Positions 48,701 through 60,639 of a stretch of 64,000 bases of DNA are shown one piece after another. This stretch comes from Fasciolopsis buskii. Its lineage: Eukaryota > Platyhelminthes > Trematoda > Plagiorchiida > Fasciolidae. Position 1 is the stretch's first letter, and each line of letters starts with the position of its first letter. Location: contig LUCM01001857.1 of NCBI GenBank assembly GCA_008360955.1, positions 393,361-457,360 on the forward strand, written 5' to 3'. The position numbers were made by a program, and so were the translations under genes. The notes beneath the pieces were generated by a model, which worked only from the letters and a program-made list of their open reading frames with translations, did no database searches and was not told where the DNA came from.

Positions 48701-51700
48701 GATAGTAACGCTAATGCGGAAATAATGATTATTCTGTATCAGAATCAGGCCTTTCTAGATCACATTTCGTCAGGTAAGAGTTAAAATGGTATGCTTTAAG
48801 GTAGGAAAGAACTGATATTCGATACGTATTCGGTTGGGAACGGAATAAATTGGACGTAGTTCCCATAGATGAGGAAGACAGTTAGTAGTATTGATATACA
48901 AGAAATCTGAAGCAATCAGTTCCTCCGACCGGTTTAAATAGAACGGATTGCGAGTTGCAAGCGATTCTTTTAGTCTTGTCAGTCGCGCACGCAAACCGGA
49001 CAATCGGCAAATGTGTCCAATCTAAAAGCCACTCGCTGAGTTTATCAGTTGACCTTCAAATACGGTGACACATACATACACAGAGTTGTCAATGAATTGA
49101 AGAGTATGTCCTCAAGTGGCTAGTGAGACAAATGGCTCATCCGTCGCTCGAACAGTAAGCGAGCGCAAGAAAACCGGTTTGGCGAATCACGAAATATCTT
49201 ATAACCCTCGATCACTAAACTTACTCTGGTCGGGCATCCTAAATGATTCTATCAAACCACAAACCAAGACTGTTGGTCTTTAATGAGGCTTTATCGATGA
49301 GCAAACTGAGGCCACCACTATTTGTGTAAAATCTATTGATCCACAATTTCTGTCTGTCAAGGCATCACCCAATAGGATTTCCCCAAATATTTTCCCATTT
49401 CGTTGCTCCTCATCTCATTCTAACGTGAATAAATCTTTTACGTGCGTGTTTGACAAGATTAAAAGAAATGCTCACATCTCGCAATCTGTGACTTCTTTCC
49501 ATTCTACACCAGAGATCAGTGTGGCTTGCTAAATTATTAGAACAGGGATTGAGTTGTGTGCCAATCAAGCACGTATTCCAACGTGAAGTACTATCAGATC
49601 TTGGTGTTTAGTTGACACATTTGGGCAAATTAACTACATACTTTGTTGAGGCAACAAGAGTGATAATGTAAAAAACAGCATCACACAAGACTACTTTTAA
49701 TCCTTTTGGTAAGTCTAAACGATACATATACTAGATAGATAAATATATTCCGAAATTATATAGAAATTTTCAACTTTCTGCTTTGAGCAGCATTACAAAT
49801 AGGTTTGATGAACTCAATTCAAAGATCCGGTTTTACCCGTCGCGTACCGCGTTATGAAATTGTGCAGAGATTGCAGCTATTCCTCTTTTTTGTGTTTGCT
49901 GTCTGTCGCTACTGCCTAGTAGCTAGTAGAAAACATATTTAGGCATAAAAATGCCTTTGCTTGCAATGGTCGACCGCAGTTTTTCCAGGAACCATCGATT
50001 TTGAATAAATACGTTTGGGAAAGCTCACATGGCTGGCTTTTTGAAGTGGTTATGCATTTGAATTCCCAGCTTTTTACTGCTGCTTATCAATTCCACACAT
50101 ATGCGTACCGTGTACGCATAACCCGCGAGTGGCAACAACTCCGAAAGCGGTCCTGTCCACGAGATCAGTTTGCTTATTCGCCAAAACACCAGTAACCTTG
50201 TGGAAGAAACCAGAACTTAGGGCAATACGTTTTATCCCAAAAGGTTGTCATGGATTGACTAACACAATAATACCGAAAGTTACCGCTTTGATTCATATGT
50301 ATATCTTTATGAGTTTTTAGTACGAAAATCTTCATTCTCGTCCCCTGTTTTGGCTTTATTGGTTATTTCATTAAACATCCTGTAAAATTAAGTCAATTTG
50401 TTCATGAAACTAAGACAAGCGGAAGTACTCTGTATCCACACGTGTTCAACCTATTTCATGTTTCTAGACAGTATCTTAGTCTCTAATTCTCACTTCGTTT
50501 TATCCCCACTCTGAACTCATTGTATGCTGATTTTTTTTTCAACTACCCAATTGTCTACGAGGCCCAAAGAGTCATCCATTTTTGTTAGTCATTTTTTGTA
50601 CACACTCCTATTCCACCACTGTATTGTGAATAAAATTCCGTTTGAGCCCAATCGAGTGAATGGTAAGAATGAAAGTATTTCGAGCAATATTCGGCTCTGT
50701 TTTATGCAATCAACGAAAGAAAATATTTTGGAATACTTCTACTCAAATTCGTTCGTTCTTAAATGATGTGCTTTTCCTTTTAGCCTGTTGTCAAGCTAAA
50801 CGAATTAACAATAAGATTCAAATCATTGTGGGAAACTTATAAAGTAGCTTATTAACTCATCCATCCATATGCATTATGAAGACTTTGAGAAGTGCGACGA
50901 TTAATGTGTCTGACAGATTCAAAAGACAACCATGCTGAGCATCTTCCAATCAAAAAAGCCACGACACCCAAGTGTTCGTAGTCCTGATATAGACGTCAAA
51001 TGATCGGAACAACTGACTTGGATTGCCTTCTAATCCAAATATACAAATAGAAATAACAAAGTAATTTGGTTGAATACCAGTTCAAAGCGTTAGATAAACT
51101 AGTGAGTAAAAAATTGGAAGACATACAACAGTTACTAGGAGACAATGATATCTAGTGCTATGTCCAAGACGAGACTGGATGGCCTAGATTGTTTGACACA
51201 TTATCAACACGATTAAAACTAACCAAAAACGAATGTGTAAAATTTATAGTCACAAGGTAAGATTTTCCACTTTCCACTGGTTCCCAAACTCCTTCCTCTG
51301 GGTTGACGCACAAAGCGTTTTAGATCAATCACTAAATAGGAATCTGTCAAGAAAATCATTCACTTACTTGATGGCAATTGTTAGTTTATTTTGTCACAAT
51401 GCTTGTGAGTGATACAGAACATGTTGTCTACCCAGGGCATTTGAAATATGTGAATTCACCAGGTTTGTGCACAAAAATTCGATTCTGGGTAATTGGTAGT
51501 AATTGGTTTTGTATCCAAAACCGAAGTGTCATTGACAAATTTCGTAGGATGCAATGAACCAATGAGAATGCTGCATCAACACCAGTCGGACCCCTGGTCA
51601 AATATACTAGAGATCTTTCATCTTAAGAAGGTCAGAGTATCGAGTGGAAGATCCACTGGTCATTTTGATGATAGACGTTAGTTCACTGTTGCCTTCATTT

Positions 51701-53450
51701 TACTACACGTAACATAGTCAGATCTTATGTCTTTCTGTGCTACTCAAAGTTTCAAGTTCATGGTTGCCGGTTCACCCTACCGCCGTGTAGTGGACTTTAG
51801 TGACTGTAGGAAATAAGTCTTCACATACAATCATGTTTTCCTAGCACTCAAAACGTCATCTGTTATCGTTTATCAGTTCATGTGTACCTATTCGGGTACG
51901 TATGTAGGTCGAACAACTGGCAGTTATCAAGGGTTATCACTGAAAATCATCTTTGTTGCCTCAGCGAGAGAAGGATGGGTGCAGTTAACAGTTTTATTGT
52001 TGCATATTTGTTTGAAAGTGGGAATTCGATATGTAATGATTCAGAACTTTCGACTGTTCGTCGAGCCCCTATCCCTTAAAAAACCCCGTCAACTACAGTC
52101 AGATTTCGAATGCTAACAACGACAGCAGCAGTCATCAGCGGCCTCTTGCAATCTGACCTTTGCACACAATGGAACTCAGCTCCCAATCTCCGTCTTTTCC
52201 GACTGACAGCAGGGTGTCATTCGCAAGTACAGCGATGAAATAAACTAATCGTTACCAACAGATTTTCTGCTAGATTGGTTTCTGATCAGGTTTGACTCAT
52301 CAAAATCCCCCATTCTCGTCTTCTTCCAATGACTGCATGAGACGATTCTGAAAACCTGCCTACAATTTTGCTTCCATATGGACGTGATTTGAGGGTCATA
52401 TCATTGGAAGGATAAAACTAGGGTTAACATGGGTGATCCAGCCAAACCTCTAACAATCCCGGATTTTTTCGAGTCAATTGGAAACTGGTTAGTTCACAAA
52501 TGACGATGTGATTTCATGAAGGAAAAACACGCGAATTCAACATCTATGTATGTTTTGTTGAAAATGAGAGGTTTGCGATTTTGTATCTTTCTTTCGTCCA
52601 CGGTGCCGCAAACATTGATAATATGGCCCGCGAGGTCAAAATACTGTGTTCAGATTTCGAATGCAGAAGTATCAAGTAGGTTTTCGTAGGTGCATTAGAA
52701 ACTGTCGTATGCTTGCATCATGGCCAGTAAGGTCACCCTTTCGTTTGCACAAGATATAGCCAACGCAAATCTCAGGTGCGACTGCACGGGGAGTCAATCC
52801 ACTTGATCGCCATGACTAGTATGCATCAAGAACCGATGACCTCTTTGCATAATAATCAATAAAAATGAAAGTCACCGGAGAGAAACAAATATCGATCACC
52901 GTCCATTGACTGAGATTCTTGACACTTACTTCAGAAAGCGTTTTCGACTGTCGTTCACTGCCGGCTAGATCGACCAAATTTAGTTTGCCCACACGAATAT
53001 GCTGCTCGCCATCTGTTCCAATCTACCGGAAACGACCGGAGGAGGAGAATTCAGTATCCAACGGAGAAGAGAAATTAACGTACCCTAGAACATTCAATGG
53101 TCACAATGAATATTGCATGCGAACGAGAACTGTGCTCGTTCATATTGGTAGCGCTGTCAATGGGATAAGAGAAAAAAGAAGAAATTGTGACAGATCGCAG
53201 CATGAGGTGAAAAAATTCATTTGAATAATAGAAACAACAGTTTAACCTACCCAACGGAACGATTCTGGTAGCCAATGTTCATTACTTTTTGTATCTCAGC
53301 TATACTTTTTGTCAGTACTGAAGAAAGATCCTGAAAACAGATAGAAACAAAGGTGCAGTATCCACGATTAGTAGTCCCAGAGGGAGGGACAATATGGTTG
53401 AACGGTTACAGTTATACAAACTGTTTTAGCATCGATCGTCCAGTGCAATA

Positions 53451-53482
<32 letters not shown>

Positions 53483-55007
53483 AATTTGTTTCATCCATTC
53501 AATCTTTGCATTCGAACAGCCGAACGTGGAATCGTTGCGTGCGATGATATTTTGCTCGTGACCATCACGATTTTGTGATGACTGACAGAAAAAGCCCTTT
53601 TCTCACCCATCCATGTTTGTGAAAACCAATAGGGGATGACTTCGCTTTAAGAGTTACTTGTTTGACACACTGTGACAAACGTTTGTCAACAATCAAAGCA
53701 ATATTAATGGAACATGCGAATCGCATTAGCAACCATCCATTTTGTTATTCTCATAAAAAAACCAAAAATAAACAACAATCACACTGGATATTTTCAGAAC
53801 AAACGGGTTTCTAGTATAATTAGTCAAGAGGTACAGGTGGCTAACAAGTAATTCGGTTCATTCTTCGAGTCTGAACATTAATCAAATTTATTTCCCACCG
53901 AAAGATTGACCATTTGTACAGAAATTGACCGTGTCATTGGTGCAAGCCTTTTATTTCTACCTGGGCTATCACTGAGTCAAAACCCGTGGAGCTATCAATT
54001 GATCACTAACGATAAGCTTCCAGTACGCGTGTTATTCTCCTCTGTTCAATCTGAGTCCTGCATTGTGAAATCCACTCGTCCTGGAGATGGCAAATTTCTG
54101 CTGTCGGGTACAATGAAGCGATGGATTTCTCGGTGCATTTATTTACTGTGCTACTCTGATGAACTGATCGGTACTGAACACTTTTTGTTAACGTTTATAT
54201 TTAATGTGAATAGCGGTCACCATCATCCGCTGTCTTCAGTTTGATTATACGCCAAACGCATGCTACAAACAATCACCCACTCAATCGCACCTACTGAGAT
54301 GTCGTATGAGTAGGTAGACACATTATTACAATAAGTATGATAAGCGACTTACTTTTACATAGATTCCACTGTCTGGTTTTTCTTTAATCTCCAGATGTTT
54401 CGACTGGTCTCGATGTAGTAAATCTCTGATTTCCTCCTTGTAAATCTCCAGATAACTGGCCCGTACCAAATATTGAGCATCTTTCGAAGCAGCAATATGG
54501 CCAAAAATGTGATCAAACGAGTTAGGCATCACCCCACGCAGTTCGGGATCATCTTTCACTCCTTAAAGACCTCGTATAAAACAGTTTGGTAATTAAACAC
54601 ATACCCTGTATGGTAAATGTTTTTCCGGTTCCCGTTTGCCCATAGGCAAAAATCGTGCCGTTAAATCCTTCCAACACACTGTTGATCAGATTGCGAAATG
54701 TCTCATCGTACAGTTCCCTTTGAGTGGAGCTAAAAGCAAGATGGACAGAAAGCCAAACACATACCTACTCTTCACCATAAACTGCATCAAATGTGAAACG
54801 CCTAGGGGTCTCATCTGGTTGAGCTTTCGGGTTCATCACCTCGATAGATCCACGAGTTTTGTCGATTTCCACACATCTGACAGGGATAAAGTTGATTCAA
54901 TACAAGCACACATTGCACTACTTTCGATAACCATCTTGAATTTCTCGATCATTCATTGGCCGACATCTGATCACAACTTTCACTGACTCGGCTCTCTCGT
55001 TCTTTGA
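45580..55007 (-). CDS. KIF3B-like: Kinesin-2 motor subunit (KIF3B/KIF3A type), 8 exons, partial
   Basis: Encodes the N-terminal ATPase motor of a kinesin-2 subunit. These proteins move cargo towards microtubule plus ends and drive anterograde intraflagellar transport, usually as KIF3A/KIF3B/KAP heterotrimers. Exons on the minus strand: 55007-54922, 54876-54769, 54729-54605, 54561-54353, 53330-53251, 53153-53084, 53022-52930, 45712-45580. All junctions are GT-AG and keep the frame, giving about 301 residues. Motifs in order: [19 protein letters not shown] (P-loop), [28 protein letters not shown] (switch I), [10 protein letters not shown] (switch II), [14 protein letters not shown] and [14 protein letters not shown]. 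The wording is closest to KIF3B, but KIF3A is not excluded. The first exon has no Met and follows an acceptor, so a start exon lies upstream. The exon after 45580 (expected DSLGG...) and the stalk were not found; the Gypsy relic and repeats lie there. Introns are 39-97 bp apart from two of 1.0 and 7.2 kb. Confidence 0.92.
46165..46335 (+). repeat. Decayed tRNA-hammerhead SINE copy in the kinesin intron
   Basis: Same order as the 392-bp unit: a tRNA-like head with GCGTTCGACTCACA(G/A)T, a weakened B box (CCCGGGTCCACG), then CTGATGA at 46257-46263 and TCCTAACAAGGA. The second core is changed from GAAA to GAATCAAA and stem I no longer pairs well, so it should not cleave. The TTCTATGGTTTCTT tail segment follows. 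Confidence 0.7.
47445..48322 (+). mobile_element. Penelope-like element, GIY-YIG copy bounded by inverted repeats (lineage 2)
   Basis: A frame open to 48164 encodes the thumb-to-endonuclease end of a Penelope-like protein: [60 protein letters not shown], then [30 protein letters not shown] and [36 protein letters not shown] is the GIY-YIG core; C-S-C-G is the CCHH-type Cys pair before it. The catalytic RT region is absent (5'-truncated). The frame is unbroken, so the copy is young. It is flanked by 45-bp inverted repeats (47445-47489 and 48278-48322, 42 of 45 matching), and the left one overlaps the start of the open frame. It lies inside the 7.2-kb kinesin intron, opposite in direction to the gene. 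Confidence 0.85.
48396..48425. repeat. (TA)n microsatellite
   Basis: TA runs just beyond the Penelope copy. Confidence 0.85.
48485..51730. other. Kinesin intron, AT-rich, nothing recognised
   Basis: Within the intron 45713-52929. No coding domain or clear repeat was seen in this stretch. Confidence 0.45.
51735..51850 (+). repeat. SINE family A, copy 8 (3' part)
   Basis: CTCAAAGTTTCAAGTTCATG, GTTGCCGGTTCACCCTACC and GTGTAGTGGAC are the family's 3' landmarks. Confidence 0.5.
51860..52190 (+). mobile_element. Penelope-like GIY-YIG relic (lineage 2)
   Basis: Across two frames it reads [14 protein letters not shown] (the Y-V-G-R-T-T core), [16 protein letters not shown] and [20 protein letters not shown], matching in order the regions [15 protein letters not shown] and [19 protein letters not shown] of the copy at 47.4 kb. 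Frameshifts show it is dead. It also lies within the kinesin intron. Confidence 0.65.
52930..53022 (-). CDS. KIF3B-like: Kinesin-2 exon 7, switch II
   Basis: Encodes [20 protein letters not shown] then [17 protein letters not shown] is the switch II signature. The following residues are usually KTGA(T/Q); here the exon gives KTLSE before the consensus donor GTAAGT. Confidence 0.92.
53084..53153 (-). CDS. KIF3B-like: Kinesin-2 exon 6, switch I
   Basis: Encodes [20 protein letters not shown] and CSR. NxxSSRSH is the switch I signature, intact. The acceptor is CCATTGACAG; the donor is GTACGT. Confidence 0.93.
53251..53330 (-). CDS. KIF3B-like: Kinesin-2 exon 5
   Basis: Encodes [20 protein letters not shown] and YQNRSVG. 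The acceptor is CTGTTTTCAG and the donor GTAGGT. This completes the helix before switch I. Confidence 0.9.
53449..53481. repeat. (TA)n microsatellite in kinesin intron
   Basis: Two TA runs split by ACA, within the 1.0-kb intron 53331-54352; no other feature was seen there. Confidence 0.9.
54353..54561 (-). CDS. KIF3B-like: Kinesin-2 exon 4
   Basis: Encodes [39 protein letters not shown] and [10 protein letters not shown]. Preceded by TTTAAG and a 43-bp intron; the donor is the consensus GTAAGT. Confidence 0.93.
54605..54729 (-). CDS. KIF3B-like: Kinesin-2 exon 3, P-loop
   Basis: Encodes [20 protein letters not shown] and [24 protein letters not shown] is the ATP-binding P-loop. The donor GTATGT leaves one base of a Gly codon. 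Confidence 0.93.
54769..54876 (-). CDS. KIF3B-like: Kinesin-2 exon 2
   Basis: Encodes [20 protein letters not shown] and [11 protein letters not shown] (the TFDAVY beta-strand of the motor). Bounded by 45-bp and 39-bp introns. Confidence 0.88.
54922..55007 (-). CDS. KIF3B-like: Kinesin-2 exon 1 of those visible
   Basis: Encodes [20 protein letters not shown] and ends in GYRK. The acceptor is GTGATTCCAG, with an in-frame TGA just before it; the donor is GTAGTG. The first exon of the gene must lie further right. Confidence 0.85.
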
Positions 55008-56420
55008 CTGGAATCACAGACATAGGTAGTGCGAACTCGATGAATTTACCATATCTGTTCTTTATGTAAAATTTCCTCACAATCTCTATTGTTCGGTTTC
55101 GATGAGAAAGGTTGATATTAGGTATGATCTCAGCTGAAATTCCAAGATCAAAAAAGATGAGAATTCGAACAAGATAGCAAGATAGGACGAAGTTCAATAA
55201 AATGTACTCTAATAAAAATGCATACATTTTACATTGTGTTTGAGAAATGGACTCCCTCGCAATTCTACACGCAAATTAGGCACATGACAAATTTAGGTCA
55301 AAATAAACCCAATAGTTGAGGCAGATCTAAAACCTCAGACATGTTACAACATTCAAAACCGTTTGGCATAAAATATAAGTTACGTCACAGCCCAAACATT
55401 GCTAAGTTATCATACGGTCTTCTATGGCCAAATGTGCTCTCAGTAATGAGATCGCGAAAATACTGAATTTTAAGCCAGTCGATTTAAAGGCCAGCGGTTA
55501 AAGTTGACTGAAATAATGAAAAAATCTACCCTTTGCCAGTAGACCAAACGAAAGGCTTAAAAGCCGCATGGTGAACGGTAATTTATAAGTTTTCTGAATT
55601 CCGTCAATAGCGATTGAATTAACAAAATAAATAGATCATAATTGTCAAGAATATTTTTTGGAGTGGCCGGTAAATATGGTTCGAATTCATCGCAGTTCGA
55701 AATGGCTTCCCAAAAGTAAATTGAATCTCCGTCAGCTGGTACACCTCGGACATCCATCGTTAGGGACTGTTTTGTTTTCCATTATTAGAACCAGAATTCG
55801 TCCGTTATTAATCCTAAGCTGAACATGTCAGCTTTTTCTTATAATGAATTCACAGCCCAGGAAAACGCGTTATATGCAGATGCATTGCCCATCTCAAACG
55901 GCTGTGTTTCCTATCCACTAGATGGTGTCACTTTGGGCGGCTACCGTATGATAAAAACTGAGTCTATTCTGCATCGCTCCCACTAATCCGTCAATCTGTT
56001 CTTCACGAAAATGACATTTGTATGCGATAAATTGTGTGTAACTGAAGTATTAGACAAATTCATCGTAATCTCTTTGAGTTCATACGTGGCTAATCACTAC
56101 CCACAACTGAGTATTATTGGGCAGTATTTCAATCACCTAAGGCCATCTGCAGATAGTCAGTCCAGTCTCAAATATCCTACTTTTTTCTCCATTCGAATTG
56201 TTTTGTCATGCACAGTCGTTAGGTTGGATAGTATGACGAGCAACAAAGTTTTAAAACTTGACATGATTTCTGTTACCAAATTGAAAATTACGATCTCGAA
56301 ATCTGGTGTTCGTTTGGTCTTCTGAATTCTAGTTCGAATTCACTCTCGTTATACCACACAAGCAATATCACTTGGCATTAGGCCAGTAAAAACGGGTTTG
56401 GGTTATTTGCCACAATCAAA
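55008..56420. other. Upstream region of the visible kinesin exons
   Basis: No start exon could be fixed. A minus-strand frame at 55757-55557 starting MDVRGVPADGDSIYFWEAIS has protein-like composition but no known domain and no phase link to the kinesin. Confidence 0.35.
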
Positions 56421-56422
56421 TT

Positions 56423-56445
56423 ATATATATATATATATATATATT
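56423..56445. repeat. (TA)n microsatellite
   Basis: About 11 TA units. Confidence 0.9.
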
Positions 56446-59400
56446 TGCATATACGTGGACATTGGCCCAATCCAATAGGCACTGGTCAGTAGCCACGGTT
56501 CATTATCTCCACCATAGTTCCCATCTCAACTACCCCCGGAATACGGAGGGGGATGATTATTTAAGCCAATGGTTGATCGCTGACTAAATTCATCAGTACC
56601 AAACTAGTCTGATAACTTTTACCCTTTTGGGCATTAATTCAAGGTAACGTAGAATAGGAAACTGGAAAAACGGAATCACCAGGATTAATACACAACGCCT
56701 CCAAAATGATGCATCTCCAAAGCGAGTAGGATGTAAAAATCTCGACTGCCCGTAGAATGAAGCCTACCAGTCGATTCACAGGTAACACACACAAAGTCCA
56801 AAAGTTCCGCATCAGTATCTTTTTTTCTTAAAATATTCCAGCATGTTTTAAGTGATCAGATCCGGGAATCCGTGTGATCACGAAATGGAATTTATTTTAA
56901 TAGCTTTCTCGTCATGACTTTTGCCCTACGAAATACGTGTTGTTGTCTTCAAAGATTAGACTTTATATTCTAGATAAATAATTTATCTTGTAAACTGCAG
57001 TCTTTACTCCGGCACCAACTTCCCAAATAAGACACGTGATCTTCGTCCCGCACGTACTGTCGAAACTATCTTGGGGAACTTTTTCCGTCAACCGTCAGTA
57101 TTTCGACGACGGAAGGCATGAACGTCTTTATTTTCCGCGTTCCATTTATCTGCCATTTCTGAACAATGACAATTTGTCAAAAGTAAGACAAGCGAAATGT
57201 CAGCAATCTTATTTATGCATGATGCCAGCTAATCAATGATGAAACAAAACTGCTAAGTCCAAGTGAGCTGACTAGTCTTTACTTGACAGTGACAGCGACT
57301 TGCCCGAATAGAATAACAAGAAGCGCGGTGACTAATTCCGAGCATATGTGGCAAGATTTGCAGGAATCAAAAAATTTAACGGAAATGCACAATTTTGGCA
57401 TTGTTTGAATGCATGACCTGATAAAATCAAGGAAAATTTCATGCAGATAAAGAAAGAATTGGTTTTCAGAAACGTCACCGAGAGTTAAACTCGCTCCTGT
57501 TGTTCACACCGCCTGTCATCATTTTTGGGCATTTGTCAAAATTTTTCGGATCATTTACTTGATTACTCTGTTCAAATCCCGCTCTTGTAGATGAGTACTA
57601 CACATGCTAAAATATCAGTTCGTACTGACTGTGCTTTATTCCGTAATTTTTAAGTGCATGTACACTTGTCAGTTATTTAAAAAGGGAAACTTGTTACAGT
57701 TCGGTTCCAAGTAGACTTGACAATGAACCGAATTGAAGTCAAAAATGTTATAGTCATCCTGACATTCCATGCGAATTCTCCAAGTGCGGCATGTAGAAAT
57801 GCAACGGTTGTACTACCTCGTGTCCGTGTTTTCCGATCACACCTTGATCAGTCATTTAGCGACTAGAGAACAGCGTAAAGTTCCCGTAATACACTGGCAC
57901 TGACAGTTACTCAGACAAAACACTGTTCTAACTCGAAGGAGAGAGGTACGGCTCTTTTCGAGCAATCACTTATACCGAGCAGATGACTTGTGAGTACCAA
58001 AAATGGAGCAGACGCATTAATAGTTCAAATGTATGAGTTCAGAGTCAAAAGAAAGCAAGAAGGATGAAAAGTCTGCTACTAGGTCCTGAAAGAACATGAG
58101 ATGAACAAGTGACACAACCTATACCAGATGTTATTGTCAACTTTTAATCAGACCACAGGCAGAAGAAACATCCCCACCGTCAACTTGATTGACCATATAA
58201 TGATAAATGAATTTCACTGGATTCTTTGTCATGACATTTAAACTACCAAATTGAAGTGTTCAAATCACTTAGATATGATTTCTGGAAACTCTATGACCCC
58301 AAAAATAACGAGAAATGGCGAGTGTCTACATGTAGAACAAATTATTTTGGCCACGTTCCGTGAGCAAGAAAATTGGCATACCATTTCAAGCACGTGTATC
58401 ACAGACGCACCATGCATTTGTGCGTCAGCGCGAGGTATCAAGGGTTTTATGTTGGACGGAGTTAGTTCAAGTCTAAATAAACAAGATAGAGAATGTTAAC
58501 GTTTCTCTATTGGACAAGCTTCCAAATGTCTCAGTCTTCGAATGAGCTACTCAGCCTGAATGTCACTCGAAATGCTCGCAAGTGACTAGCCCATCACAGA
58601 ACCTTTGCTGAGGAAGTCCTACGCAGTCTTCTCGCATTCCAAATGAAGTGAAGAGTGAAAGGACGAATGCGAATGCCTGACGCCCTTAATCGGATTGGCT
58701 GATTTTTGGCATTCACTCTAGGTAAGATGACCAAGTCCTGATTCCAAACCAACCACGAACCGCTTGTGAAGCATACCGTTCCTCTAGATCAGTCCGATTA
58801 TTCTATTTGGGCAACCACGTAGTATCGAGTCTATGAATGACTCATGAATCCTATTGAATAGCCGGTAACACGGGAAGATGGATGGTAAACAGGTTATCGA
58901 AAATGGTGAACTAAACACATCATCGCCTCTTCTTTCATTTTTCTTGCCTATCGTTTTCGTCTTTCGCTATAGTTCCTACATCGCACGATCTTTACACGAA
59001 TTTTTACCAAATATGTAGACAAAATATTATCGTTCAAGGTGCAGATAATGCACATTAGCCGATAGAATTGAACTTAGAGAAATGATCAATCATATACGAA
59101 ATTATGTTGCGGTAAACACTAAGCGCATTTTTCATTGCGAGGCATTCATTATCAGACCATGATGAGCGGAGGTAGAAATGTTCTACTAACATGATGCAAT
59201 ATATCTCTCGTTAAGCCTTATTTGTTTGAGTCTGTGAAATTCCACATTTATTTCCGGTTGCTTTAATTAAAAACAGCACTGGAATGGTAATTTATGAACT
59301 ATACTTTAATAATTCAGACAAATGCATTTCAATAAGCTGTTGATAAGTAAAGTTATTTTACATAAAGGTAAATAAATCAGTAGTTTCTCCTGATCTATTT

Positions 59401-59700
59401 TATACGGTTGTTTTATTTTTGATTTCGTGTTTGTACTTTTCATTTGATTGATTACTGGTTTTCAAGTCAATGTTTGACAATCAAAATTAGATCATCCATC
59501 TAATATAATAAGCGAAATGCTTGCAAGATGATGAAGAGATATGCAAAATGTATGCACGATAAGAACCACTAAAACCGATCGCAAAGAATTGAAACTTAAA
59601 AATCAATGACCGAGAAAGACGAGTGAAATAAATGCCACTTGATGGAACATAGACACCTGAAATTACAAAGCTGTGTATTATTCATCGTTTTACCTTCTTT
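56446..59700. other. AT-rich non-coding, nothing recognised
   Basis: About 3.2 kb without a recognisable gene, domain or repeat copy. Confidence 0.45.
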
Positions 59701-59709
59701 CTTAAACTT

Positions 59710-59905
59710 ACACTAAAGATACATCGATTTTAGGAAAGATCACGACCAGATGGAGACGTGACCGGTAGCGGAACCATTTCAGTCTGGAATAGTCACGCTC
59801 AAACAATACAGAGTCAACCATCTTATCATCAGCAAGATATAAAAATCGTCCGTGACAATGGAAATTCATTTTTGTGCACATGATTGCACAGGTAAACACC
59901 CGAGC
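59710..59905 (-). CDS. Candidate coding exon, unidentified
   Basis: The minus-strand frame reads HCHGRFLYLADDKMVDSVLF, ERDYSRLKWFRYRSRLHLVV and IFPKIDVSLV, and runs into a consensus donor GTAAGT at 59710. Another open stretch, GLVPDIESSSKAKSEIVLSC then DWPYIVDCEDEHK, lies just upstream (about 60150-60030) and could be a preceding exon. Both look protein-like and share a strand, but I recognise no family and the acceptor is unclear. Confidence 0.3.
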
Positions 59906-60639
59906 AAATCAAAAAAAGTTTAAAACAAAACCGATGACAAACAACAATAGCAAGCAAGCAGATACCAAGCTGGGAAGAATGAGAGGGAGTTTGATGAGGA
60001 GTAAATAAGGATCGTTGACGCGGCACTAAAGCACACTTTGTGCTCGTCCTCACAGTCGACTATGTAGGGCCAATCGCAAGATAACACTATTTCCGATTTT
60101 GCTTTACTGCTTGACTCAATATCTGGAACCAAACCGTGTTCATCCGAAGAGATTATTGTTCTTCATGGATGGCACTATGAAGAGAGAGCACTCTAGCTGG
60201 TACAGTCTCAGGTGGTTATAGTTTGTGGCGCAAAGAAGCGTAATGAAATAGGTTAGCAGTGATCTGATGGAGAAAAGAATTTTGGTTAATGCTATTGGAA
60301 GGGCAATGGATTAGACCGCAAATATCCAATGAAGAAGCATTCAGAAACACAAGAAGAAGAACGAGAGAGGAGAGTAAATTGGCGGAAAAGTTCGTCAGCA
60401 TGGATGTTGTCCCACAGAATGGTCGTCTAACTTTTTCAATAACCATAAAAGCTAAAGGCGCTGAGCCCTTATGTCGCTATCTTGTATGATTTCCTCAACA
60501 GGCTACCTTTTTTAACAAATTTGTCGTGTTTGCCGGCATCTATTTAGCTGATAAGCGCTGGTTATTTTGAAAGGAACGTTCTCATGCACTATGTTTATTT
60601 CTTCTTCCAGACAAAGCTTAGATTGAGAGTCAGGATACA

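Noticed and set aside
52930..55007. KIF17 or conventional kinesin instead of KIF3
   Set aside because: [11 protein letters not shown], the [19 protein letters not shown] wording and [16 protein letters not shown] fit KIF3-type subunits better than KIF17 (which has NKDSSRSH) or KIF5.
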